DNA of 64,000 nucleotides from Trichosporon coremiiforme (taxonomy: Eukaryota > Basidiomycota > Tremellomycetes > Trichosporonales > Trichosporonaceae). Both the position numbers and the translations under genes were made by a program. This document shows positions 32,242 through 43,100 of this stretch, in pieces; position 1 is the first letter of the stretch; each line of letters starts with the position of its first letter. Below the pieces are notes generated by a model. It ran no database searches, was not told the origin of the DNA, and saw only the letters and a program-made list of their open reading frames with translations. The stretch lies in assembly GCA_039545355.1 (NCBI GenBank), contig BCJJ01000015.1, positions 310,001 to 374,000 on the forward strand, written 5' to 3'.

Positions 32242-34308
32242 TTAGAAGGCGGCGTACACTGGCGTCGGCCATTCGGCGGCCGAAGAGCAGATCGGCTGGG
32301 GGCGCAGGTGCTGGACAAGACCATCGTCGGAATACGTGGACCATCGGGCGTTGTGTGCCGGCTTCCAGGCTCGCTGCCACTGCGACTGCAGCGGCTGCTG
32401 CGGTTGAGGCTGCTGAGGCGGCTGGATCGGTCGCAGCCACGTCGAGGGAGCTCCATAAGCGTACCCTGGAGGTCCAGCGTTCGCGAACAGCGCAGGCTGG
32501 GGGTTGCCGAAGCGCGTTTGCTGAGCCTGCTGGCCTGGGTAGACAGGCTGAGGAGCCATGCCCATCTGGTGAACTCCGTTCGTAGGGGACGAGAGGTTGA
32601 TCTGGTGCTGTGCATTGTCGACCGCTTCAGCCTCATACTGCGGCTGAGGGGCGGGTGCCTGGGTAGTGGGGGGATCGAAAATCGAACCGTAAGGAGCATC
32701 GAAGTAATGAGGGATAGCCTTGTGGTAGCGGCCGTCGGGTCCGAATTGAGGAGTAGCAGCAGCCTGGAGGAAGTAGAGACGAGGCTGTGCCGGGGCACCC
32801 CATCCTCCAGCGCCGTTCGGTTTGCCAAAGTCGACACCAGGATTCGACCCCAAGTAGCCCCAGTTCTGCGCAGTGGCAGCCGCGGCAGCGTGTCGGAGAT
32901 CCATCTGAGGCTGCGTCGGCAGCTCGTTGCTGAACGATTCCCGCCGTCCCGTCGGCAACCGCGCGATCTGTCGGTTCAATGACGATGAGCGAGCGAGGGT
33001 AGGAACAGCAGGAGCGTTGGGAGAGACCGACGCAGGAGCAGAAGTAGGAAGGGCAGTCGTCGACATGGGGAAGACGGGCGCTAGCGGGTTGAAGGTCGAC
33101 TTCTTCGGCCACAACCGGGCAGCCTCGTACATGCCAGCATTGTGGAGGACATCTGTAGCGAAGGCGTCGCGGGCGGTGCGCTTGCCGAGATTGTCTCCCT
33201 GAGCTTGTCCGTGGGCGTCGTACAGCAGAGGCGGCGACGCAGATCGGGCTCGACCTAACGTCTGTCCAGCGCTGAACGGTGAGGTGTTCAGTCCATCGCC
33301 ACCCAATCGCTGGCGACACCGGATGTGAGCGTCGAGCATCGACCGCCAGAGCTCGAAGTCCTCGATCGTGACGCATAAGTTGAACTCGAGAGCGTCAAGC
33401 CACTCAAGCTCATAATCGTTCACATCTTTGACGGAGATACCGAGGAACTGAGCCCATGTCGTGTTCGTGTACGTGTTGTCGTCCAGGTACTTGTTCGCAA
33501 GCATGAGGCCAGTGATGAAGCCCTGAGCTTCGGAGACCTCGTTCTTATAGGGCTGTCGCTTGCCCTCCGACACGATCTTCTTGTACTTGTAAGTGTACAT
33601 CAGGGCCAGGATCGTGACACTGAAGGACACCTGCGTGGAGTGAAGAGCTGAGAACACGAACTGACAGAAGGACAGGTTCGGCTGCAGCTGGTTCGAGTGA
33701 ACCCCAGACTGTATCGGGTGTTGCGGACGACCTTCAAGATCGAACGGCGCCGCGTCTGATAAGCTGCTGTCGCTGAACCGCCGCGACGAAGCATCGTTAG
33801 GCTTGATGTCGGCGTACCAGAAGTACCAGAACGTTTGCGCTGTTGTTAGCAAAGTCGTGTTGGGGAGGAACGAACCTGTGTACTGGGCCAGAGGTGTCAA
33901 ATATCCTGGTTTTGACTCTTCTGTTCCGGGCTGAGCGAGGCGCATGTCTATCCGCTTGGATGGCGGTGGTGACACAGGCATAGAGTCGAGTGTCAGGGGA
34001 GCCATGAACATGTGTAGCGGTCGCGCCGGGGCGTTGGGCGCAGCCTTCACAAGGAGCTGATCTTCCATTGGTGGGGCGGGCAGGACGTCGTTATATGAGG
34101 GCACGTAATCAGCACTTCCTGCGTTCCATGTGGATTTCAGGTACTGCTCCATCATGGAGCCGTTCGATGTTGGTCGCACCCCCACGACGCCTACGGATGA
34201 CGGCGGCGTATGCGGCTCGACCGACGAAGGGGCGAAGGAGGAAGCAAGTGTTGGTGGAGGCTGAGTATGTTGCTGGTACTGGGGCATTAAGCTCTGGGCC
34301 CAAGTCAT
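32242..34308 (-). CDS. Cyclin of the Pho80/Pcl (Clg1-like) family
   Basis: Two exons on the minus strand: 34308-33876 and 33839-32242. The cyclin box begins just before and continues after a 36-nt intron (LAQYT/AQTFWYFWYADI), then NLSFCQFVFSALHSTQVSFS, LALMYTYKYKKIV, GLMLANKYLDDNTYTNTTWA and VNDYELEWLDALEFNLCVT. This is the Pho80/Pcl arrangement, in which the cyclin activates a Pho85-type kinase; the long Pro/Gln/Ser flanks resemble Clg1. The C-terminal third is Gln/Pro-rich and unstructured. The start is uncertain. 34308 is the first ATG, but the frame stays open and coding-like back to about 34491 (PPKWGLGEPSGAW, NNSQQRLSVGTNYAY) with no ATG until an in-frame TAG near 34559. Translation may therefore begin at a non-AUG codon. 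The intron is stop-free in frame, so a retained form would also read through. Confidence 0.88.
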   Translation of the reverse strand: MTWAQSLMPQYQQHTQPPPTLASSFAPSSVEPHTPPSSVGVVGVRPTSNGSMMEQYLKSTWNAGSADYVPSYNDVLPAPPMEDQLLVKAAPNAPARPLHMFMAPLTLDSMPVSPPPSKRIDMRLAQPGTEESKPGYLTPLAQYTGSFLPNTTLLTTAQTFWYFWYADIKPNDASSRRFSDSSLSDAAPFDLEGRPQHPIQSGVHSNQLQPNLSFCQFVFSALHSTQVSFSVTILALMYTYKYKKIVSEGKRQPYKNEVSEAQGFITGLMLANKYLDDNTYTNTTWAQFLGISVKDVNDYELEWLDALEFNLCVTIEDFELWRSMLDAHIRCRQRLGGDGLNTSPFSAGQTLGRARSASPPLLYDAHGQAQGDNLGKRTARDAFATDVLHNAGMYEAARLWPKKSTFNPLAPVFPMSTTALPTSAPASVSPNAPAVPTLARSSSLNRQIARLPTGRRESFSNELPTQPQMDLRHAAAAATAQNWGYLGSNPGVDFGKPNGAGGWGAPAQPRLYFLQAAATPQFGPDGRYHKAIPHYFDAPYGSIFDPPTTQAPAPQPQYEAEAVDNAQHQINLSSPTNGVHQMGMAPQPVYPGQQAQQTRFGNPQPALFANAGPPGYAYGAPSTWLRPIQPPQQPQPQQPLQSQWQRAWKPAHNARWSTYSDDGLVQHLRPQPICSSAAEWPTPVYAAF

Positions 34309-36510
34309 GGGGGATGTGCGGTGCACCGATGACGGAGACGCAGAGGCAGGAGGGGACAGCGAAAGCGAATTGCGGTAGGCGTAATTGGTGCCAACGGACA
34401 GTCTTTGTTGACTGTTGTTGCTGGGCTGCCAAGCCCCCGAGGGCTCGCCGAGGCCCCACTTGGGCGGCTGTTGTGGTTGTTGAGGCTGCAAGATGGCGAA
34501 CGTCGAGGATCCGTGGGGGAGGGAAACTCCCGCGCCACAGATCAGGTTTTGCCACTAGGGGATCAACAAGGAGGTGCAGGAGAAGGTGCCGAGGAACTCG
34601 ATCGCTCGATTATCGTCTCTCAGAGCAGTGTCGGCACAGTCGAGGGGGTCGTGTCGGACGGAGGGCAGCTCAAGGTCGGGGTCGGTGAAGAGGAAGTTGG
34701 GAGAGAGAAAAGCAACGGGTTATGCACAGTGCGGGCGGGGCCGGCACACCGGGAGGGAGGAAGACCAGACGCGGAGGGGCGAGGGGGTGAGATGCGCGAG
34801 TACGGGCGAGGGCGCGTCAGACGTTGCGAGTCGTCGATTGTTGTTGTTGATATATCGCGGCCGCAGTCGAAGGAAGGAAGAGTGCGTGACCTCGGGTACT
34901 CGGTCTAGGGCGAGGAGGGCAGACGGGGACGGGGTGGGTGAGAGAGAGAACGCAAGAACGAGAAGGGGTTTTGACCGATGACCAAAACCAGAGTGAGGAG
35001 AGAGGTGGTGTGTGTGTGTGGGTGGGTGGGTGGGTGGGTGTGTCGGCGAGCAGCACTGAGCCAGGGAGCGCTGGGACAGGACGCAGATGCCTTGGACAGG
35101 CGTGTGTGGTTGTCGTAGGCGGCGGTTCGGGAGATGCACCGTTCACTTTGAATCTAATCCACGGCCCACTCGGATCCACTGGATCGGCCGTGATCCACTT
35201 TGATCACCGCGCTGTAGCACGGTAGCGCGGTTGCGTTGTGTTGCGTAGTGCGGCAGCCCTGTGTTGCGGCAAGCAGTGCGCGCAAGCCTTAGGTCTGGAA
35301 GCGTCGAAGGTTGGAGGCTTGGCCGCTCGCCGTTAAACGGATGCCTAGAAGGGTACCCGGAGTGAGCTAAGATAGGATGGGATCCCAACAATCAACCGAG
35401 AATCGAGAATCGGGATCGGGGCTGGTGGGGGCTGGCGATGGGGCGGGGCGGGGCGGCGCGCGCGACTATCACGACAATGCGACAATGCACAAGTGTCGGT
35501 CCTCTCGTCCTCTCGGTCGAGCGTCGTGACTTCTTAGCGTCAGGCTTACCTCAAGGGCCACGCCACACTACTTGTCCTAGGTCAGACGCAGCACGCAGTG
35601 CGCAACAACAATTGGACAGCGCACACTCGGTTCCTATCCGGCCGGTGTGCTGTGCGGGTGTGTGAGTGCAGGTCGGTGTGGTTGCGAAGGCGCAAGCCCG
35701 TGCGATGTGGTTTCGTGATGCTAAAGGTCCAAGACCGCGTCACTTAGACAATTGCTTGCAATCTGTTGTTGCGGGCGGGCAGGGTGCAAATCCCTTTCCG
35801 TTGTGGTTGAGCTGTGCAGAGCGCTACGGCAAGGGGCGAGGACGTGGCCGTGTCGCGTCCTGCCGTCGAGTGTCTGGGACGAGGGGGACTAGTGTTGGTT
35901 GGTGTCCTGCGAAGAAGGAATGTCGGTCGAGCGTCTTCTTTTCGTCGCTGCCGATCCGGCAGTGCGCACTGGTAGGGTCTGAGGCTCGTGCACCCGGTGG
36001 GGCGTCGACGAAACTGCCCTGTTCCAAATGCGAGGCGAGACCAAGTGGCGAAGGGCCCAGTAAGGCAAGCGTGCGCAACGTGCTTCACAGGGCGCACACA
36101 CGACACTCGGAACGGGTTCCGGTATTCACTTCGCGTCCAAGCGCTGCAAGCTCTGGCGCAGAGTTAAAAGCCACAACTCCGGGACGATGGGCCGGATCCT
36201 AGTGCGTGCAAGCGTCTTGGTCCCGTCCAGCAAGACAATGACGAGGTACGAGGGTCGTCGGCGTAGCGTAGCGCCGTCGGTGATAGTTTGGCGTCGGCAG
36301 TTGGGCGCCACTGATGCACCCAATGCAGTAACTCGTCCAGGAGTAGTAGGATGCGATGCCAAGGATCCAAGACCAGCGTTATGTACGTCTTGCCTTCAAT
36401 CTGCAGTCCTCACTTCGGTGAAAACAATGATGGCTTGTGAGATGTCGGCGCGATTGTCCAAAAAGTGGTGGCTGGCCGGCTGGGTGTTGGAATTGAGGAG
36501 GAAGCTGCCA
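34309..36510 (-). promoter_or_regulatory. 2.2 kb AUG-free tract, probable cyclin 5' leader
   Basis: No CAT occurs on the plus strand between 34309 and 36510, so no ATG exists on the minus strand for 2.2 kb (about 34 expected at 1 in 64). The plus strand of the same stretch has about two dozen ATGs. The first ATG on the minus strand after the tract is the one at 34308. The tract includes a coding-like extension (34309-34491) and a G-quadruplex motif. It is best explained as a very long mRNA leader under selection against upstream AUGs; a promoter plus shorter leader cannot be excluded. Confidence 0.6.
35020..35038 (+). repeat. (GGGT)n G-quadruplex motif
   Basis: Five G-triplets separated by single T (GGGT four times, then GGG), preceded by a GT dinucleotide run. 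Single-base loops make this a textbook parallel G-quadruplex on the plus strand; the complementary C-rich strand is the one in the cyclin transcript sense. It is about 0.5 kb upstream of the coding-like start. Confidence 0.85.
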
Positions 36511-39500
36511 CATTAGTAACTTCCTGAATCGGTGGGTGTTGCGACTGTGCGAAGTGTGCGACAGTGCGTTTGGAGTAGGTGTGAGTTGCGTTGCGGATAT
36601 GATGCACTCGGGCTCGGCCCTCGATAATAATCGAGTGCGCGAGTTTAGATTGCACAGATCTCGGGAACGTAACACTGGGGTGGTGGCCGCGAGGCTGACG
36701 CGGAAGAAGCGTACCTTTGCGTTGTTCTCCAGGTGTAAGCCGAGCGGAAACCTCGCAGTCGGGGTCCACAGTGGAATCTGGATCTTCCTTGTTCGTATGC
36801 AGCGCTTGAATGCTTGAAACAGACGAACGCTGGCCGTCGGCGTCTGATGAAGGCCGCGCCGCAGAGTTCGAGATCGGGGCACAGATGGGGGCAATGCAAA
36901 GCTATGCTTGGCTCGTTCTGGAACAAACCGCGCGCGTACTGTGTATCGACCGGGACCGGCTCCGTCTTGCAGTAAGAGCTATTCAAGAACAATCGTGTCG
37001 AAGGCTAGTGCACCGAACGGGGTTGCGTGCGTCCTGAGCTTTGAAGGAACAGACGAGGAGGTACTGGTGGTCGATGAAGAAGGGGAGGTGCGTGCGTGCT
37101 GTGGCGTGAGGGCGTGCGGTTTCGAACCAGCTAGATTGGGGACAAGTCGTGAACGATCGTCACACAGGTCGTATAAGGGAAGTGCGCGAGGGTGGAGAGG
37201 AGTGAGAAGCTGAAAGGAGTTGTGAAGAACTTCGGACTCGTTCCTGCAGAAGAAGTGATGGGCAGGGAGAAGGTCGGAGACAAGTCGTGCGCAGAGGGTG
37301 GTGTGTGTGTGCAAGAGATGAATGCGGATTCACTTGATCTGCCATGTACGTGTGCAGGTGCAGCACTTGTCGCCTGGTAGATCGCAGTTGTCAACTCACT
37401 CGTCAGTCGGTCGGCGACATGATCGTAGCCGTTACGTCTCGGCCAGATGGCCTGTTGGCCGCGACAACCCAAACTTGTCTTGTGTTCGGACCTGACGTCC
37501 TGAGAGACCTATCCGACCTGAGCTGGTCAGGTGGCAATTCGAACATTACCGACTGTTCATGTACGAAGCGTGTGCGTCCGCTCCCCGCCATCAGGGGCCG
37601 CGCAGCCGGACCAAGGAAACCAACGAGTCCAAGAGGCCGTAGGTTGGCAGGTGTAAGCGTAAGCGTAATCTGAATCAAGAATCCAATCCGTAAGGTACAG
37701 GTTCGGCCAGATGATGATGCTACTTGCCGACGGTATGGTATGGTCGAGCTGAGGTGAGCTTAGGCGTAGGCACCATCAGGGCTCAGGGGATCAGGGAACG
37801 CGGAGAGAGAGGGCAAGGGAGGGAAGAAGAATGGGGGCGCGGGGGATCGTGGAAACACCGGTCTACGAATGTTACTCCTGAGAGATGCCTGAACGCCGTA
37901 ATGGGGTCTAACCCGAGAAATGCCAGCATTTGCATGCCCCCATTGATCCTCGTTTCCTAGACCCTACCAAACACACACGGCCTACTCCTCCCTTCCGCTG
38001 CGACCCTGGCCGGCCCACACCGCGGACCCAGTGGGTCCTCGCCGATGTCCTGGCGTGCTCGTGTCCTGGCGTTCTGCGATCTTAGACTGTGACCCTCAGT
38101 CAACGTCAGCGTCAACCCACACAAATCTGTCAAGAATGTCTATATTGCCTTTCATGGGTCCTGATTATCCTGATAACCTGACCAAGCCCCCAGCCCTGTC
38201 CACAGCCTGCTCCATAGCCCTGCGCACAGAGCCTAACCGGCGGTCAATAACCTAAGCTTCCCTAAAGTTTCTCTCCACATCCTCAGCCTCAGCTCTCAGG
38301 TTAGGTTCAGACACACACCCCTCTTGACCTCTTCGTGTTCCTGAAACGCCTCCAGATGGCATTCGTTCGCTCCTCGCTCTTCGACTGAGCAGCCAGCCAA
38401 CAATTGCCAGCGGCAATTGTATGCGCATGCGCTCTCGTTGCATCTCGGACCTCAGGTCTAACGGTCTGGACAGCTCCTTTCATGCCCGACGTCGAAGCGC
38501 CAAGTCGTAGATTCATTAACTTGCGCGGTCATTCCTGGCCTTTGGCTTAGCCTACTCGCTGATTATCTGCCGCCCTCGGCTCTTCCCGGCCGAATGCTGT
38601 TGGGGGGGAGGGGGGTTGTAGCCGCCAGCAGGTACCGCGTCTATGCTATCATGCCAACGAGCTCGATATCCGCCGCATCGCATTAACCGCCGCGGCCATT
38701 CATTGTACAGCATGGACACCAAGCACAGTCCTCCCCTACATCCCGTTCGTGCCAATTGCATTGCGACTGAACTGCGAATGGCGGCAAACCAAAAGGATCT
38801 AACCCTGTCGAGATGCCCGTTAGGCGAGCAGTTGGCAGGTTGCGAGATGCACCGAGGCCAGATGTGAACACCTAGATCCATTTTGTGCATGCTGTGTCGG
38901 CGTCGATCTGCATTTGTCCCTGGAAATAAAACCCGATTACTCTGCTCTTGTGCGCTCCGTAGACCAACACAGCTGCGCCAGATTTGCCTGTTGGATGTGC
39001 TCGCTGTGGCGAAGAAGGGCCTGAACCCCCTGTCCTAGGACGAAGTGTCCTGCTAAGGATCCCTCTCAGTTCCGACCGGAGGCAGCCTGTGGCTGATGGC
39101 TCGTGGCTCTTTGGACAATCTCTAAACTTGGGCTACCAGCCTACTGACTGACCGACCTGCATGCCTCCTAGCGTACTCCGCAATTGACTTATCTGATGCG
39201 ACGAATATGCGTTTTATGCGTTGCGAGACTTCCCGAGCGAGGCTTAGACACTCCTGACTGAATTTCATCATTCGATTGTGCGCTGGTGTAGGAGGACTAG
39301 TGCGTTAGTGCTGATCCCATGTCACAGGATAATACAAAAACTGTGTATCGAAACCAGGGTAAGTCGGCGGCAACGGGCTGATGCGAAGGGGCGGGCGATG
39401 ACACGATGAGGGAGATACAGGTGACTGCCTCACGTAAACAACTCTTGGCTTTGGGCTCGTGCGCTCGTGCTGCTCGTGCGGCTTGTGCGGGCTGCGAGGA

Positions 39501-39813
39501 TTGAGTTTGCTTGTTGGTTCTGTGCGACGGAAGAGGAAGCGGCAACGCTTCTGGTGGTGGGCCGCAGGGGAGAAAGGGCGAAGGGACCGGGCGCGGTAAC
39601 GAACCCGAACCCGAACCGAGCCGTCGCGCGTCGCAGCCCCGTCTCTGAGGCTTCAGACAGCTTCAGGGCTCTGCGGGTGGCACCGACAGCTGCTTCTTTG
39701 TGCATCACCAGCAACAACAGAGTTCAGGCATCAGGCACCGAGCAGCACCACCACGACCCGCTTACGAGACATGACGTCCTCGTCCCTCGCACAACCCCAC
39801 ACCTTCTTCATAA

Positions 39814-39829
39814 CCCCCCCCCCCCCCCC
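39814..39829. repeat. C16 homopolymer
   Basis: Sixteen C directly followed by ATGG. Length is probably unstable and error-prone in sequencing. Confidence 0.85.
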
Positions 39830-40141
39830 ATGGCGCAGTTGCGAAATGATGACGACTCCTTCGCGACCAGACCCCAGGGTCTACCCAGAATAGAGCTACT
39901 GAGAAATTCAGGTCTAACATTCTGTGTTAAACGGCTACGAGGTACGTTGCAGTTTTAGCTTAATGGCCGTCTCTCCCTTTCCCTAGCTGACAACCCTTAC
40001 CTTCCTCAACAAGGGCCACAAAAGTCGCCTGCGCCTATTCGCACTGGGTTCCCAGCCTGGTCATCAGGGGAGACGATACCAGACTATTGGGACCGCAGCA
40101 GGGTTACGGGCAACGCGCATGCGCGTGACCGCCGATGCTGA
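39830..40141 (+). CDS. Weak candidate small gene (hypothetical, 88 aa)
   Basis: ATG at 39830 (MAQLRNDDDSFATRPQGLPR) runs to a GTACGT donor at 39942. A 45-nt intron ends with a pyrimidine-rich CCCTAG acceptor, and exon 2 (39987-40141) continues ADNPYLPQQGPQKSPAPIR in frame to a TGA. The plus strand has no ATG for about 360 bp before 39770. Against it: codon third positions are not GC-biased as in the real genes here, there is no domain, and the start abuts a C16 tract. An overlapping ATG at 39770 reads into another frame. Treat it as a hypothesis only. Confidence 0.22.
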
Positions 40142-43100
40142 CTGATGCGGCTCCAGCGTCAGGCTGTCGACGGCTGGGCGGCTGGCGGTTAAGCCCCTGC
40201 ACGTCTCTTCTGCAACCTGCGCAGCCCGACAGGCAAAGACTAGCCCGGTGGCAAACGACTTGCCGCACGACGGCGTACACGCCGCATGCCTTAGTGCCCA
40301 CGTCTTAGGCCATGGCCAGATGAAACCGTGCGCCGTGATTTTAGTGCGTAGCACCACCGCACTCTCAATTACTGATTCAGATGCTAACCCTTCTCCTGGC
40401 AAACCGCCGCAATCAGACAAAGGTACGCTGTACCTGTGCACCTGCGCATTTAGGACTCGTCCCCGCGCGGCACGCGACAGTCTTCCATCTAACGACTAAG
40501 CTGCGCGCTACACTCCGCAAGCCCCTTGGTACCTTCGTGACATATTGTCAGGCTATCTACCGGCCGTCCTGACGACATCGGTCTTCTTGTTTCTGTCTTC
40601 CTCCGTCTTCAACTCCAACCCTCTCTACGGATCGCAGGGTGGTGCAGGGCGTGCAGGGTACATACCGTGGGCCGAGGGCCGAGCAAGGGCGCCCGCCGCT
40701 ATGCGTGGTCGACTGCGCACTATGTGTAATAATGAATGAATGCAGGATGCAGGATCTTCTTCGCCGCCGAGCATGTCCAGTCCGAGGCACAAGGACAAAC
40801 TACGGGCGGCGAGCACAGTCACTGACCTGTCACTGGCCCACCGGAGCGACCTTTCCGAAGTTTTTTGTTTCTTTTCTTGCGCAGATGCGCATGTACCCTG
40901 GGAGGAGGCTCAGCAGCCAGGGTCTCATTTCGCTCCTGCTCTTCGGATCCTTGGGCTGCGGGCATTGTGTGCGCGTTCGGGGATCTGGGGCCTCGGATCT
41001 TTGGGATGTGGTCTCGTGGCCAACGTCTACGTTATTCCCCAGCGTCGAACAAGGCGCAGACAGTAACGCATCACAGGCATGACATCTGGATCCTTCACTG
41101 CACCTCTTGTTATGCCCGTTGGCTTGTGAGACAGAGAACGTACCTCTTCATGTCAGTCACGAATGTCGTACATGACATCTCACCGCCCCCCGGGCATCGA
41201 AACGAAGACATCTCGAGAACAGTTGCCCCACATACCCGCATCTGGGAACGACAAGGGTCGCACGCCTCCCTCTCTGGACCTGAAGAATGTGCAGCATTAG
41301 GGCGATTCACACCGCTCGGTGTTACACAATGCTCGGTACCCAGAGCTCTCGGGGCTCGGGGACGGCTAGCGGCCGACCCTCAGGGTACGACGCGCATCGG
41401 CTTAGTGCACACTGTCACATTCATTCATTTGGTCCTGTCTTGGCTGTGTGAATGCTCTAGCGGCAACTAGCGCCAGCGTGGCCTCTACGCTGAGACCATG
41501 CGAGGTACGTGAGCCTTGCAGAACGCAGGGCGGCTCTTGCGACGCCACGTACATGAACTTGATGCAAGACTGACTTTCGGAACGAACGGTGACGGAGAAG
41601 CTGAGGGCGACAGGGCGGTCAGCGGCCAGGCGGCTAGGGTGCTGGAACGCTGTGGCGTCAGGGAAGAAGGGGTAGGGAAATAGATGTGATGTTCATTTGC
41701 GTGTGATAACCAACTTCCAGAGGTACCCGCGCTTGTGGGTCGAGCAACAGCATGTGCTGAAGCGACGCAGGCCCACTCCACCCTCCTTGACACTTTCACG
41801 CTCCTGCGTCGTATAGAGGTTCGAGGGAAGCTAGGACTCGATCATTCAACGGAAGATGGAGCAGCCTAGAGCCGCGACCAGCACACCGGGAACCGGAGAT
41901 GTTTCTGAGCCCGTTGATGGGCCCCTCTTAAGGTTCAAGTACGTTGCTGGACCTTATCTGTACCCTGCACGGTGTTCCCCGGTTAACGTTGGACGACCGT
42001 CGCGGTAGTGCAGCGCAGCTCGGGAGGGACCTAGACTGGTGGCATGCATGCTCCCATAGAACCTAGAGGGACAGTCCGAAGCCCTGCTTTGGCAGGGCGA
42101 GGCATATCGAAGGCGTCATGACAGCCGTATCCGTATCGTACATTCCCTGCTAGCTCCGCTCTTATGCCGGCACCAGGCACCGGTTGAGTTTTTGTAGTGC
42201 CTGTTCTCTTGGACGACCGACACGGCCTCTGCGCTGGCGCACGACATAGCGGAAGACATGGGACGCTACTGTGGAGTAGCGAGTGGAGCAGGTCAACTAG
42301 GTCGGTCTTCTTTATCTGCTTCTGGCAACTACACACGTAGCCACTCAACATGTGTTCGTGTGGCACGCTCAGCCTTTCGCTCATATACTCTTCCACTCAT
42401 TATCTAAAACTTTCGTACTGCAGGTACCTCTGCAACTGGTCTGGGCTAGACAGGGGATTAGGAAAGCGCGTGTCTCAATGTGACACAGCATTACGACAAT
42501 ACAAGACAATTGTCATGCAGCCAGACTCCAGGGCTTCCTCGCAGAACCATCCACTGTTGAGAGTCTACAGTCCAGTCGTGTGCCTACGACACCGCTTGCA
42601 TCGAGGTTGAACGAGGCGGTACGAAACAGCTAAGTCCACTCTTCAGGGCTGGCAATGTTGGAGCATGTAATGTGCTTATGAGGGTACCTCCGGGCATGTG
42701 GCTCACCCAAAGTGACTTGTGTCGCTGTTGTCTCGCGGAAAAAGATGGTTGACGCGTTTCGTAGCTTCACATCTTGATGCTTGACAACAATGCCCCCCTT
42801 CTGGACTGCAAGTGACAGACACGTCGAGCTTCTGGAGCACACCTCCGACAGAGGTTTCAGATCGCACCCAATCGTTTCGTCACTGTCCGCTCGAGATCAA
42901 GTGAAACCCAGTTCCTGCGACACACACAACCTCTTGCACCCTCGCAGTAAGGTTCAATATAAGCGCCAACTGCACTGTTCCAACCAACGACGCACACCGT
43001 GATCGCCTCGTGCCGTAAAGTCGGGCGGTCATTACGTCTTGTGTCAGTATCCAAAAGCTAAGTTTCGACGTCGAGATATGCGCGGCCAAAGGCCGGATAA

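Noticed and set aside
37110..37140. Second B-box-like sequence (GGTTCGAAACC, minus strand)
   Set aside because: Only three T-stem pairs form and no acceptor stem or anticodon arm can be drawn.
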